64,000 nucleotides of DNA from the NCBI RefSeq assembly GCF_007970185.1, contig NZ_CP042431.1, positions 3,534,001-3,598,000 on the forward strand, read 5' to 3'. The notes beneath the pieces are model-generated. The model was not told the DNA's origin. It saw only the letters and a program-made list of their open reading frames with translations, and did not search any database. Below, piece by piece: positions 8,131-17,565 of the stretch. The DNA is from Pseudobacter ginsenosidimutans. Lineage in GTDB: Bacteria > Bacteroidota > Bacteroidia > Chitinophagales > Chitinophagaceae. The translations under genes and the position numbers were made by a program. Position 1 is the stretch's first letter, and each line of letters begins with the position of its first letter.

Positions 8131-9576
8131 CTATGGGTTGTTTTCCATTTTCGGGTTCAGGTCTATTACCTTCTGTGCAAATCGAAGGGTAAGCCTTTCT
8201 GGTCTCAGGGTGTATGTAGCGGATACTGCTCCCTGTGCATTATACACTGTATGTGTGGTGCCGATCGTATTGCTGAAATCAGGATCAACAGACAAACGGC
8301 GCATATCGAACCAGCGGTAGCCCTGCAGCGCAAATTCACGGATGCGTTCATCGAGGATGAATTTGATCAGGGCATTCTTATCACTGGCTATTGCAGGAGG
8401 GACAGCCACATTGGTGGGCATCCTTTTACTCCTGAGAAATTCAACATCAGCTTTTGCGCCGGCAAGATCATTTTCCCGTGCTTTCGCTTCGGCTCTTAGC
8501 AGGTAAAGGTCTGGTACCGTAAAACCGATTTGCTTGTTGAGTGGTCCCGTTCTTCTTAAAAGTTTGGGAGGAAATGCGCCTCCCGGATAGGCAGTTGCGC
8601 TGAAACAATTCAGGCGGAGATCTCCCGGGGCATAGAGATCATATGTTTCCGGACTGGTCAGAACTTCATTACTGATGAACGCCCATGTGGTGCCATTCTG
8701 CTTGGCAAGGATATTTTCCTCATGGGAGGGGGATAATGGGAAATTGGGGCCCAAGAAACCGATGGGAAGGAAACTGCCACCGGGGGCAAAGGTTACATTG
8801 TAATCGTACAATCCAACATTGATGGCGGCATTGTTCATATAGGTGAAAGCATTATCGAAATGTGGCAGGGCCTCATCAAAACGCCTCATGAACAACAACA
8901 CTTTTCCCAGTATGCCTTCGCCTGCGGATCTGGAAACCCTGATGCGGTGGGTGATCTGTGCAGGAAGGTCGGCAAGGGCTGAATTCAGGTCGCTAAGAAT
9001 AAAATCATACACTTCCTGAACTGAGGCCCTGGTGAAATTATTCTCGGTCACATCTGCTTTCTCGATAATGGGAAACCCGGGGTCTGTTGCTGCTGTTGCG
9101 GGGTTATAAGGTTTCCCGAAATAGTTGATCAGTAAAAAGTAAGTCCAGGCCCTTCCGGTCTTTGCCTGGGCAAGCACCATCTTTTTTTGTGCTTCGGTGC
9201 CGCCTGTTGATTGCATCACTTCGTTGATCACTTTATTGAAGAGATAGATATTCTTCATGGTCACCCTCATTTCAAAATTGTCTTCTCCCCGCTGATAGAT
9301 CACGTCTTCCCATTTGAACAATCTTTGCATGCGCAGCGTTGATCCGGAGAAATAGGGTTCCAGGGAAGCCACATCATCTCCCAGGGCAAGCTGGGCATCA
9401 GAATCCATATTCAGAACAGCAAGTGAAATGAGTGATGTTTCATAGTCATTGGTGGATTGTGCAATGAGTTTCCCTTTCGGGCTTACTTCCAGGAAATCTT
9501 TTTTGCAGGAACTTGCTGATGTGAGCATCATGGCAATTCCGAAGCTATATAGTATTGAATGTTTGATCTTTTTCAT
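8131..9576 (-). CDS. SusD/RagB-family nutrient-binding lipoprotein
   Basis: A 481-residue SusD homologue. The signal peptide ends in a lipobox-like segment (LTSASSCKKDFLEVSPKG), so it would be a lipid-anchored lid on its SusC partner. Helical TPR-like segments are visible (AKTGRAWTYFLLINYFGKPY), as are the C-terminal SusD motifs (LYLLRAEAKAREN, LDERIREFALQGYRWFDMRR). Start chosen at the ATG 9576; the upstream GTG would only add two residues. It begins 18 bases after the SusC stop. With no glycosidase nearby and two thioredoxin proteins downstream, the ligand may not be a polysaccharide. Confidence 0.9.
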   Translation of the reverse strand: MKKIKHSILYSFGIAMMLTSASSCKKDFLEVSPKGKLIAQSTNDYETSLISLAVLNMDSDAQLALGDDVASLEPYFSGSTLRMQRLFKWEDVIYQRGEDNFEMRVTMKNIYLFNKVINEVMQSTGGTEAQKKMVLAQAKTGRAWTYFLLINYFGKPYNPATAATDPGFPIIEKADVTENNFTRASVQEVYDFILSDLNSALADLPAQITHRIRVSRSAGEGILGKVLLFMRRFDEALPHFDNAFTYMNNAAINVGLYDYNVTFAPGGSFLPIGFLGPNFPLSPSHEENILAKQNGTTWAFISNEVLTSPETYDLYAPGDLRLNCFSATAYPGGAFPPKLLRRTGPLNKQIGFTVPDLYLLRAEAKARENDLAGAKADVEFLRSKRMPTNVAVPPAIASDKNALIKFILDERIREFALQGYRWFDMRRLSVDPDFSNTIGTTHTVYNAQGAVSATYTLRPERLTLRFAQKVIDLNPKMENNP

Positions 9577-9594
9577 GAACACAGAATTGAATGA

Positions 9595-12500
9595 TTATTG
9601 AAAGTTCACATGCATTCCGAAGGTGATAGTTCCCTGACCTGAACGGTAAGGGGTAGTATTGATAGACGGATCGGTTGTGTAGGGCGTTGAAGGGATCCTG
9701 TTTCCGGTGACGGCATCATGGAATTCAGGATCGATTCCAAATTTGTTGGCCTTCCACAGCATGACATTGGAAACCTGTACATAGAAATTGATACTTTCAG
9801 TAAGCAGTTTACCGGCAATATGGGATGGAAGCCGGTAAGCAAGTGTAATGTCTCTCAGTTTGATATAGGATGCGCTTACCACATTAATATCGGCACTATG
9901 ATAATATGCTATATCCCTTCTCGAAATACTTCCGGCAAAATTTGGATCGTAAGCCGGCACATTGGTGAATGCTTCATCTCCTGGTTTTTTCCACCTGTTG
10001 AGGAAATCCGGATGTAACTGTGAATAGAAGCCGCCGTTGGAACTCTTGCTGAGTACATTGCTGTGACTGATGATCCTGCCTGCGTAAGAACCACCAGGAA
10101 CATCTCTTCTCATTACATGTCCGAGATTGAAAACTGCATTGGCTGTAAGCGTGAAATTATCATAACGGAAAGTATTGGAGAAGCCTCCATTCCAAACGGG
10201 CTGGGTAGTTCCCATGAAAACAACGTCTTCAGGATTGGCAACATTGGGTGCTTTGGTAACGGTCTTGTCGTTCAGCATGATCAGCGGATCACCCATATTA
10301 TCGAGACCGGCATTCCTGTAGGCAAAGAGAGCGAATGCGGGATAGCCGGTAACATATTGCGCACCTACCAGCTGGTCTCCCGTACTAAGGGCTTCAGGAG
10401 TATTCATTTTGGTGATGGTATTCTTATTGTAGCCCAGTACAAGGGTGGAATTCCAGCTGAAATGACGGCCTTCTACATTCACTGTGTTCAGTGCAATTTC
10501 GATACCCTTGTTCTCCATATCTCCAAAGTTCCCGGTAATGGCCTCATAGCCGGTGAATGGATTCACAGTCATATTGCCAAGCAGATCATTTGTTTTCTTA
10601 CGGTATACATCAACCGAACCATTGATCCGGCTGTTCAGGATAGAAAAGTCTGCGCCAAAGTTGAGCGTATTGGTGCTTTCCCAGGTAAGTTTGGGGTTGG
10701 CGGCAGTTGCAATGATCAGTCCGACATTGTTCGGCAGGAAGCCGCTTGGCTGCGGCGTCATGATATCCCTGGAAGCCGCGGTGCCGGCGGCTGGTGAGTT
10801 ACCGGTGATGCCCAGTGTTGCGCGGAGTGCGAGCCTGTTGAGCCAGAAGATATTTTTCATGAAGAGTTCATCGCTCATCATCCATTTGGCTCCGGCGCTC
10901 CATACAGCTCTGTTCTGGGCAGATTTGTCGAGCCCGAAAAGATTGCTCTTGTCGGCTCTCAGGCTACCGTTGATGGTGTAGCGGCGGTTGAAAGTGTAAG
11001 CTGCATTACCATAATAAGAAGTGTAGCGGCTTTCGAATTCAGTTTGTGTAAAGGGTGTGTTCATCAATACGCTGGTAACAAGGTTATTGGGCATTACAGT
11101 GCCAAAGAGGCCGCCACCGCCCAGTCTTGCATAGTCCACTGGTCCGAATGTCTGCAATGCTTCATTGTATCCTCTGACCAGGCTGCCATTATTGACAATG
11201 AGTTGGTTTTGCGCTTCCTGGCCGGCCAGCATGGTGAGTTGATGCAGGCGATTATTCCAGCTCATATCGTAGATCAGTTGATTCCTGATGGTCCAGTTGC
11301 GCTGGTTGGTATTTCTTACTTCGAACCGGCCACCGGTTTGGGGCAGATGATAAACAGGAGTGGAGGCTGTGGTAGGGGCCACTGTGAACGATACCAGTTC
11401 GGTTCTAACCGGATAACTGGTGGCATCATCATAAGAAGTGATCTTTTGATTTCCCTTGATATAACCATACACGCCTTCGAACCGGAATCCTTTAGGCAGT
11501 GTTACTTTCACGCCTGCAGTAACGCGATTGAGCATGTTATCGCTTTTCGTGTAACCGTAATTGAATTCATCCAGTGGGTTGTAATCAAGGTTTATACGGC
11601 TCCTGGCCTGGTAATCCAGTCTGGTGGAGTCAGACAGGATACCCATATACGGCATGCTGAGATTATTTCCCTGTTCATCTTTGAACAGCTGGTAGGGATA
11701 AAATCTGTTGTCGATGGAGATATTCCGTTTGATGGAGCTGATGGTATTGGTAAGGTCACTCACAAGATATGCCTGCAGCCATTTATTGATATTGAAATCC
11801 TGGCGGAGGTTGATCTTGTAGGTATTGTTCTTATCGCCGGGGCGTGGTGAAGTATTATTGGTCCAGGCCATCGAGCCATATACGGAATATACTTTTCCTC
11901 CAGCAGTGAGGGAAAGGGTATGGTTTGTCAGGAACGCATTACGGTACCAGAGGTCTTCGATCTGCTGAAGGTTGTTGATGGAAGCGAGACTGTCCAGACT
12001 TTTATTGGCCTGGTCTGCTGTAATGATCCCGCGATATTTGTTGTACATGATCACTTCATGCGGTGGCAGTCCGGTTCCGCTGATGGAGCTAAATGCGGTG
12101 GCCTCGGCCCAGTTGTTGTAAAAGAAATAATCATCGTTCATGGTCTCCTTTACGGTTTGGATGAATTGTTTGCTGGATAATACGGGCGTATAGTCCAGGT
12201 CAGGCTTTCCCATCAGGTTGATGAACCCATCGTACTGCACTTTTATTTTTTCACCCTGATTTCCTTTTTTGGAGGTGATCACAATCACACCATTGGCGGC
12301 CCTGGAGCCCCAAATGGAAGCGGCAGTGGCATCTTTCAATACGGTAATATCTGCAACGTCCTGCGGATTGATGCTGCTGAGGTCATCAATGGGAATACCG
12401 TCCACTACATAGAGGGGATTCCTGCTGGTGCCGGTGTATTCGTTTGGTCCTGTCATAAGTCCGATAGTGGTAAGTCCCCGGATGGCGATCGGATTGCGGC

Positions 12501-13317
12501 TCTGGCTGGCATTGTTGATGGTGAGCCCCGGCACCAGTCCATCCAGGCGTTGCAGGATATTCATGCTGGTTGAGCGGTTCGCTACCACTTTCATATCGGG
12601 TTTTGCAAAAGAGCCGGCGCTTCTTTCCTTTGAGATGGTCTGATAACCGGTGTTCACCACGATGTTCACGATATTCAGTTCATTGATCTCTACCTGCAGT
12701 TGCACAACTCCGAGGTCACGGAGCGCTTTTATCTGCGTGGGTTTGTATCCGGTATAAGATATTCGGATCACGGCTTTCTCCTCCACGTTTGGCAGTACAA
12801 ACACTCCCAGTGGATCGGTAACAGTGCCGCAGAGTTTTTCCTTATCGAGGAAAGCTTCTACGGATGCGCCCTGCAGCGCTTTGCCATCTGTATCGGTCAC
12901 CCTTCCACGAACAACGATACGGTTATCGGGATTGAGGATAGACAACCTGATAGGACCTTCAATCTTCCTGCTCAACACGATCGTGTTTTCCACTTTCTTG
13001 AAAGTGATGGGCTGGTTTTTGAAACATTCCAGCAACACTTCTTCGATGGAAGCATCCTTAACGGAAAGGCTTGCCTTTCGGTTGGCAAGGTCCTGAGCAT
13101 TGTAAAAGAAGAGCAGGCCACTCTGCTTTTTGATTTCCTGCAGGATCTTTTCCAGGGGTTGGTCCTGAACGGTGAGGGTGATCTTCTGGGCCATGGTATT
13201 GGCGCTGGCGTGCATCAACCCTGCAATCAAGAATAACGTTACCAACTTCATAACCAGCATTAGTTTTAGCAGCCGTTTCTTTATGGTCATAGAAGCGGCA
13301 TTCGCAGTAATTTTCAT
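9595..13317 (-). CDS. SusC/RagA TonB-dependent transporter with STN domain
   Basis: A 1240-residue outer-membrane transporter. After the signal segment (MKLVTLFLIAGLMHASANTMAQ), residues about 48-115 form an STN (secretin/TonB short N-terminal) domain (LEKILQEIKKQSGLLFFYNA). A CarboxypepD_reg-like domain follows (VVRGRVTDTDGKALQGASV), then the plug (LQRLDGLVPGL, NPLYVVDGIPIDDLS, VLKDATAASIWGSRAANGVIVIT) and a large beta-barrel ending in ITFGMHVNFQ. STN domains pass a substrate signal to a FecR-type anti-sigma factor, and a FecR gene lies just upstream, so this protein should both import and sense its ligand, using TonB energy. Confidence 0.93.
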   Translation of the reverse strand: MKITANAASMTIKKRLLKLMLVMKLVTLFLIAGLMHASANTMAQKITLTVQDQPLEKILQEIKKQSGLLFFYNAQDLANRKASLSVKDASIEEVLLECFKNQPITFKKVENTIVLSRKIEGPIRLSILNPDNRIVVRGRVTDTDGKALQGASVEAFLDKEKLCGTVTDPLGVFVLPNVEEKAVIRISYTGYKPTQIKALRDLGVVQLQVEINELNIVNIVVNTGYQTISKERSAGSFAKPDMKVVANRSTSMNILQRLDGLVPGLTINNASQSRNPIAIRGLTTIGLMTGPNEYTGTSRNPLYVVDGIPIDDLSSINPQDVADITVLKDATAASIWGSRAANGVIVITSKKGNQGEKIKVQYDGFINLMGKPDLDYTPVLSSKQFIQTVKETMNDDYFFYNNWAEATAFSSISGTGLPPHEVIMYNKYRGIITADQANKSLDSLASINNLQQIEDLWYRNAFLTNHTLSLTAGGKVYSVYGSMAWTNNTSPRPGDKNNTYKINLRQDFNINKWLQAYLVSDLTNTISSIKRNISIDNRFYPYQLFKDEQGNNLSMPYMGILSDSTRLDYQARSRINLDYNPLDEFNYGYTKSDNMLNRVTAGVKVTLPKGFRFEGVYGYIKGNQKITSYDDATSYPVRTELVSFTVAPTTASTPVYHLPQTGGRFEVRNTNQRNWTIRNQLIYDMSWNNRLHQLTMLAGQEAQNQLIVNNGSLVRGYNEALQTFGPVDYARLGGGGLFGTVMPNNLVTSVLMNTPFTQTEFESRYTSYYGNAAYTFNRRYTINGSLRADKSNLFGLDKSAQNRAVWSAGAKWMMSDELFMKNIFWLNRLALRATLGITGNSPAAGTAASRDIMTPQPSGFLPNNVGLIIATAANPKLTWESTNTLNFGADFSILNSRINGSVDVYRKKTNDLLGNMTVNPFTGYEAITGNFGDMENKGIEIALNTVNVEGRHFSWNSTLVLGYNKNTITKMNTPEALSTGDQLVGAQYVTGYPAFALFAYRNAGLDNMGDPLIMLNDKTVTKAPNVANPEDVVFMGTTQPVWNGGFSNTFRYDNFTLTANAVFNLGHVMRRDVPGGSYAGRIISHSNVLSKSSNGGFYSQLHPDFLNRWKKPGDEAFTNVPAYDPNFAGSISRRDIAYYHSADINVVSASYIKLRDITLAYRLPSHIAGKLLTESINFYVQVSNVMLWKANKFGIDPEFHDAVTGNRIPSTPYTTDPSINTTPYRSGQGTITFGMHVNFQ

Positions 13318-13400
13318 TAAATTAGCGTCAGTTTGAGTTACTAAATGATATTACAGTCTGTTCTTTCCGCTGAAAGGCGGAACGATGGTGCTCAAACGAG

Positions 13401-13436
13401 GCCGGGGAGTGCTCGCTACACTTTCCGGCTTCATTT
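13401..13436. other. strong hairpin between FecR and SusC genes
   Basis: GCCGGGGAGTG (13401-13411) pairs with CACTTTCCGGC (13419-13429) over 11 positions, two of them wobbles, with a 7-base loop. On the plus strand it runs into TTCATTTTTT, so it looks like a terminator facing against the operon. On the minus strand it lies in the 241-base gap between the FecR stop and the SusC start and could act as an attenuator or transcript-processing site. A smaller hairpin lies at 13365-13382. Nothing else is seen in this gap. Confidence 0.45.
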
Positions 13437-13558
13437 TTTGATGAATGAATTTCAGGTGAATTCTGCGTTCATTGGGAGGCGTTGGAATTTTGAGGTTAAC
13501 AAAAAGAGGATTCGGTCTGCTGGTTACTGGCAGATGATGTTATGGGAGGGTAAAATGA

Positions 13559-14740
13559 TTAACGGGCAGAAACGGTCAATCGTTGTTTGCCGCCAATTGC
13601 TTCCAGGCTGAATTTCACCGGATAGCTGCTCATGATCTCGAGGAACTGGCTGGCTTTTAGCTTTCTTGGAATATCTCCTGTAAAATCGAATTCGGGAATA
13701 CTGCCTGCATATACCACTTCAACATCGTACCATCTTTCAAAATCATTCATCACGGTATTGAGAGATGCATTGGTATAACTGAACAATCCCCTTATCCAAC
13801 TGGTAACATTGTCTGCATTGAATCCATTGGTGGTGATCTCCTGGTTGTTCAGGACGGCTTGTTTTCCGGGTTGCAGCACCACCTGCTGACGGGAATCCGT
13901 ATTGATCACCCTCACACTTCCCTCCAACAGTGAAGTACTGATGGAGCCGGGCAGGTAGCTGTTGATATTGAATTCAGTGCCCAGTACTTCCACTTCCTGG
14001 TTGCCTGATTGCACTACAAATGGTTGCTCCTTGTTTTTCTTTATATCGAAATAGGCTTCGCCTGTAATACTTACCTTTCTTTCCTTACCGGTGAAGTTCA
14101 CGGGGAAACTCAGGCTGGATGCAGCATTGAGCCAAACCATTGAGCCATCGGGCAGGCTTACCTGGTATTGTCCGCCTTTCGGCGTACTGATGGTATTGTA
14201 AATGGGCTCATCTGATTTTCCTGCTTCTCCGGTAACAGAATAAAACAATTGCCCATCGGCATTTTTCTGAATATTCACTCCGTTTTCCATGGCGAGTTTT
14301 CCCGCGGGAATATCGTCCAGGGCAATGCTCCTGCCGCCGGAAAGTATGAGTGTTGCCTTATTGCCGCCAGGTGGCAGATCTATTTTAGCTACCACGGGCG
14401 CGGCCTGCTCTGCAGGTTTATCTTCCCGGTTCATGAGAAAGAAAGTGGCCAGTCCCGCTGTTGCCACCAATACTGCGGCTGCGGCATACCAGCGAAACCT
14501 GTGGATCCGTGCTGGCCTGTCTGCCAGGTCCAGCCTGCGTTCCAATGCTTCACGGAATGTAATTGGCGGCGCTTCATGATCAGGATTGCCTGCATCCAGT
14601 TCAGTATAGAGCTGCCAGGCGGCTTCCAGTTCAGCTTTGCTGGCCTGCTTTACCCAGCTCACAAATTCTTCCTGCTCTTCAGAAGTGAAGGAGGCTGTTA
14701 TGAATTTTTTGATAAAACCGGCTCTTGCAGATTGGTCCAT
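13559..14740 (-). CDS. FecR-family anti-sigma factor
   Basis: A 393-residue single-pass membrane protein. The N-terminal about 80 residues face the cytoplasm and should bind the ECF sigma factor. One membrane helix lies at about 84-103 (WYAAAAVLVATAGLATFFL). The periplasmic part holds a FecR domain (STPKGGQYQVSLPDGSMVWL, TGEAYFDI, LLEGSVRV) and a C-terminal DUF4974 domain (FERWYDVEVVYAG). It relays the signal from the STN domain of the SusC protein encoded next. The start is the ATG at 14740, 51 bases after the sigma factor stop. Confidence 0.92.
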   Translation of the reverse strand: MDQSARAGFIKKFITASFTSEEQEEFVSWVKQASKAELEAAWQLYTELDAGNPDHEAPPITFREALERRLDLADRPARIHRFRWYAAAAVLVATAGLATFFLMNREDKPAEQAAPVVAKIDLPPGGNKATLILSGGRSIALDDIPAGKLAMENGVNIQKNADGQLFYSVTGEAGKSDEPIYNTISTPKGGQYQVSLPDGSMVWLNAASSLSFPVNFTGKERKVSITGEAYFDIKKNKEQPFVVQSGNQEVEVLGTEFNINSYLPGSISTSLLEGSVRVINTDSRQQVVLQPGKQAVLNNQEITTNGFNADNVTSWIRGLFSYTNASLNTVMNDFERWYDVEVVYAGSIPEFDFTGDIPRKLKASQFLEIMSSYPVKFSLEAIGGKQRLTVSAR

Positions 14741-14791
14741 ATAACCAAGACACACGAGGAAACAGATCGGACCCCTGAGCAGAAAAAAAAA

Positions 14792-15382
14792 CTACAACAT
14801 TTTTATCAGCACCATCAGCAGACCGGCGGAGATGCCACCCTGGCGATGGATATAATCCCTGATAAAAGCGATGGCGGCATATAATTGCTTCTTCACCACA
14901 TTCTTTGAAATGGAAAGCTTCGATGCGATTTCGTCCAGCGACAAATTCTCTTCCATGCGCAACAGAAAGATCTCTTTCCTTTTATCAGGCAGCTGCCCCA
15001 GGGCTTCCTGCAACAAACGTTTGTAGTCTTTGGAGTCAATAAGATCGGATATGGGATTTTCCGAACTGCTTTCCGTGACGCTGCGTATCCTGAGCACTTT
15101 CTGTTCAGTGTTCATCTTGCGCAGATGGTTCAGCAGCATATTCCTGGCAGTTCTGTACAGGTATGGTTTCAGATGCACGATCTCATTCAGTGCTGTCCTG
15201 TTTTCCCATATTTTCACAAATACATTCTGGAGGATCTCTTCCGTGGTTTCCTTGTTTTGAATGAAGAGGAAGATATGCCTGTACAATGGCTTGAAATAGT
15301 AACTGTACAATAAAGTGAATGCGTGCCTGTCGCCTCCGGAGCATCTTGCTTTTATGTATTGCTCATCCCAGTCTGCCTGCAT
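14792..15382 (-). CDS. ECF-type RNA polymerase sigma factor
   Basis: A 196-residue sigma-70 family factor. Region 2 is visible (AFTLLYSYYFKPLYRHI, EEILQNVFVKIWENR, PYLYRTARNMLLNHLRK), then region 4 (LGQLPDKRKEIFLLRMEE, LSLDEIASKLSISKNVVKKQ). The C-terminus carries a hydrophobic tail typical of this Bacteroidota group. The start is the ATG at 15382; a GTG at 15391 is possible. It heads the minus-strand operon FecR, SusC, SusD and two thioredoxin genes, and is back to back with a second sigma gene. Confidence 0.92.
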   Translation of the reverse strand: MQADWDEQYIKARCSGGDRHAFTLLYSYYFKPLYRHIFLFIQNKETTEEILQNVFVKIWENRTALNEIVHLKPYLYRTARNMLLNHLRKMNTEQKVLRIRSVTESSSENPISDLIDSKDYKRLLQEALGQLPDKRKEIFLLRMEENLSLDEIASKLSISKNVVKKQLYAAIAFIRDYIHRQGGISAGLLMVLIKML

Positions 15383-15485
15383 TGTAATCACTTTGATTGA
15401 TCAGCCAAGTATACATAAAAAATCATCTTCCCATTTAATTTTTTTTGTCATAGTTTGCAGGAACGAACCAAAACCCTGGCGCTGA
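15383..15485. promoter_or_regulatory. divergent promoter region between two ECF sigma genes
   Basis: A 103-base AT-rich gap between divergent sigma genes. On the plus strand ATAGTTTG at about 15453-15460 resembles the -7 element TAnnTTTG. On the minus strand TATACTTG, close to the start of the other gene, resembles it too. Neither has a clear TTG partner at the usual distance. Promoters for both operons must start in or near this gap. Confidence 0.4.
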
Positions 15486-16100
15486 TTGCCTGACAAACTG
15501 CAATACAACCCACAGGAATTGTTGCTCCGTGTAGCAGCAGGAGATGAACAGGCATTCCACCAGTTGGTACTCCGCTATTCAGAAAAAGTCTTCTTTCATG
15601 CTTTCCATTTCTTAAAAACCTGGCATGCGGCCGAGGAAACCACCCAGGATATTTTCCTTCGTATCTGGCAGAAACGGGAAAAGCTCAGTTCGGTGGAGGA
15701 CTGGGACAAATATCTTTTTATCGTCAGCAGGAATTTTCTCATCAACGGACTTCAGAAGAGAGCGCAATCGTTCGAGTCTACGGACACCTGGCATTCCCTG
15801 GCCGTTTCCAGCAATCCGGCAGACCAGTTCGAGAACAAGGAGCTGGGCGCATTGCTGGAAAAAGCCATTGAGCAATTGCCTGAACAGAAGCGCATGATCT
15901 TCCGGATGATTCACCAGCAGGGACTGAGCCAGGATGAAGTGGCGCAGTCCCTGGGTATTGCCACACGCACTGTTCGCTGGAACCTTGTGTCCGCAGTGAG
16001 TGGTATCCGGGATTTCCTGCACAGGCATGCTTCCGGCGATCTTTTTTTCATGCTGCTGTTTGTGGCCGATTCCGTACGCAGAAAAAATTTCCTGCAATAG
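15486..16100 (+). CDS. ECF-type RNA polymerase sigma factor (second system)
   Basis: A 204-residue sigma factor with region 2 (AFHQLVLRYSEKVFFHAF, EETTQDIFLRIWQKRE, YLFIVSRNFLINGLQKR) and region 4 (IEQLPEQKRMIFRMIHQQ, LSQDEVAQSLGIATRTVRW). The only upstream start candidate is a TTG at 15486, because an in-frame TGA occupies 15483-15485; no ATG exists near the expected N-terminus. It heads the plus-strand unit FecR, SusC, SusD, lipoprotein, GldFG, ABC ATPase, GldFG and two MutS-like genes, and is expected to be held by the FecR protein encoded 83 bases downstream. Confidence 0.88.
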   Translation: MPDKLQYNPQELLLRVAAGDEQAFHQLVLRYSEKVFFHAFHFLKTWHAAEETTQDIFLRIWQKREKLSSVEDWDKYLFIVSRNFLINGLQKRAQSFESTDTWHSLAVSSNPADQFENKELGALLEKAIEQLPEQKRMIFRMIHQQGLSQDEVAQSLGIATRTVRWNLVSAVSGIRDFLHRHASGDLFFMLLFVADSVRRKNFLQ

Positions 16101-16183
16101 AGTTGCCGCTTTTTTTCCGGTATCCTGTCTTTATACTTTGAGCACAGGAGCTGTTGCGTTTTCCATAATCACATTATTCTATT

Positions 16184-17368
16184 ATGTCAGACAAGGAAGG
16201 TTTTGTTGCATTGTTGAACAAGTATGTGACTGGTAACATCACTGCGGAAGAGGAGAAGCTGTTCCTTTCCATGGTGCAGGAACATGCCAGTGATCCGGCG
16301 CTGGAAGAAGCGTTATGGGAAAGTTATCAGCAGAGTGCAGACCTGGAATTCTGGAGTGATGATTACCGGAAAGCCTTTGCCGGTAAGATCATGCAACGGA
16401 TCCATCCAACGATAAAAGAAGAAAAAGGAACTGTTATTCCTATGCGCAGAAGATTTCCCCGCATTGCTGTGGCTGCCGCAGTATTGGTGCTGCTGGCAGC
16501 AGGTGCTTACCTCTGGCTACAGTTCCGGAATGTCAGCAGAGATCCTGTGGCGATGCACAATGACCTGCCGCCAGGGAAAGATGGAGCAGTACTGACGTTG
16601 AGCGATGGAAGGAAAATGGTGCTGGACAGTCTCCGCAATGGAATGGTGGCAAAGGAATCGAATGCGGAGATCATGCTCACTGATGGCAAACTGAGTTACA
16701 CTTCTTCGGAGCAGCCAGCTGAAGAAATTGCTTACAATATCATGAGCACGCCCAAAGGAAGACAATTCCAATTGGTATTGCCCGATGGCTCGAAAGTATG
16801 GCTCAATGCAGCGAGCTCAATCCGCTATCCTGTAGTGTTCAGAGGGAAGCAAAGAATGGTGGAACTGGAAGGTGAAGCTTATTTTGAAATAGCGGCTGAT
16901 GCAAAAATGCCTTTTAAAGTGAAGGTGAATGATGGCAATGAAGTGGAAGTGCTTGGAACCAGGTTCAATGTGAATGCTTATTATAATGAATCGAATATCT
17001 CTACCACCTTGCTTGAAGGCTCCGTCCGCGTGAATGCCGGCACACAATCGGTGATATTGAAGCCGCGTCAGCAGGCCCGCGCGGATCGTGAGGTACAACG
17101 ATTGCTGCGCGATGATGCAGACATCAACAAAGTGCTTGCCTGGAAGAATGGCTACTTCGATTTCAACAACGAAGGCCTGCAGCTGATGATGCGCCAGCTG
17201 GAACGCTGGTATGATATCAATGTTCTGTACGAAGGAAAAATACCCGATATAGTTTTTCAGGGGAAAATGGACAGGAACGTTCAGTTATCTGATGTTGTCC
17301 GTTTCCTGACGATGTTTGGAATCAAGACCAGGTTGGAAGAAAGGACTCTGATTATTTCCGGATCATAA
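16184..17368 (+). CDS. FecR-family anti-sigma factor (second system)
   Basis: A 394-residue anti-sigma factor with the usual layout: a cytoplasmic sigma-binding part (residues 1-90), one membrane helix at about 93-113 (RIAVAAAVLVLLAAGAYLWL), a periplasmic FecR domain (STPKGRQFQLVLPDGSKVWL, LEGEAYFEIA, LLEGSVRV) and a DUF4974 C-terminus (LERWYDINVLYEGKIPDI). It should respond to the STN domain of the SusC protein encoded 197 bases downstream. A TATACTTTG element at 16132-16140, in the gap after the sigma gene, could be part of an internal promoter but lacks a well-spaced TTG. Confidence 0.92.
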   Translation: MSDKEGFVALLNKYVTGNITAEEEKLFLSMVQEHASDPALEEALWESYQQSADLEFWSDDYRKAFAGKIMQRIHPTIKEEKGTVIPMRRRFPRIAVAAAVLVLLAAGAYLWLQFRNVSRDPVAMHNDLPPGKDGAVLTLSDGRKMVLDSLRNGMVAKESNAEIMLTDGKLSYTSSEQPAEEIAYNIMSTPKGRQFQLVLPDGSKVWLNAASSIRYPVVFRGKQRMVELEGEAYFEIAADAKMPFKVKVNDGNEVEVLGTRFNVNAYYNESNISTTLLEGSVRVNAGTQSVILKPRQQARADREVQRLLRDDADINKVLAWKNGYFDFNNEGLQLMMRQLERWYDINVLYEGKIPDIVFQGKMDRNVQLSDVVRFLTMFGIKTRLEERTLIISGS

Positions 17369-17435
17369 ATGCAAGGCATGTAATACCTGGGATCTTCTGT
17401 AGAAGTAGTTGTTTATTAGTCAATATCATTTTGCA

Positions 17436-17450
17436 CGGCATTGAATGCCG
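17436..17450. repeat. perfect 7-bp inverted repeat upstream of susC (possible operator)
   Basis: CGGCATT (17436-17442), one central G, then AATGCCG (17444-17450). The symmetry around a single base is more like a dimer-protein binding site than a stem-loop. It sits 115 bases before the SusC start, in the gap where an ECF-dependent promoter would be expected. Confidence 0.4.
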
Positions 17451-17483
17451 ATGAATATGCGTTAACCGAAGCAGCATAAAAAA

Positions 17484-17510
17484 ACCGTCACGTGTACGAG
17501 ACGCGACGGT
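17484..17510 (+). other. leader hairpin upstream of susC
   Basis: ACCGTC (17484-17489) pairs with GACGGT (17505-17510), extended by CGT/ACG (17491-17493 with 17501-17503) past one mismatch. A run of A residues precedes it and no T-run follows, so it is not a plus-strand terminator. It may structure the 5' leader of the SusC message. Confidence 0.35.
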
Positions 17511-17565
17511 GAACAGTTCCGGTTGATTCGAGATAACAGTTACGTATTAGTCTAACAACCAAAAC

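Noticed and set aside
8131-13317. First SusC/SusD pair as a polysaccharide utilization locus
   Set aside because: No carbohydrate-active enzyme is in the operon; thioredoxin proteins suggest another substrate.
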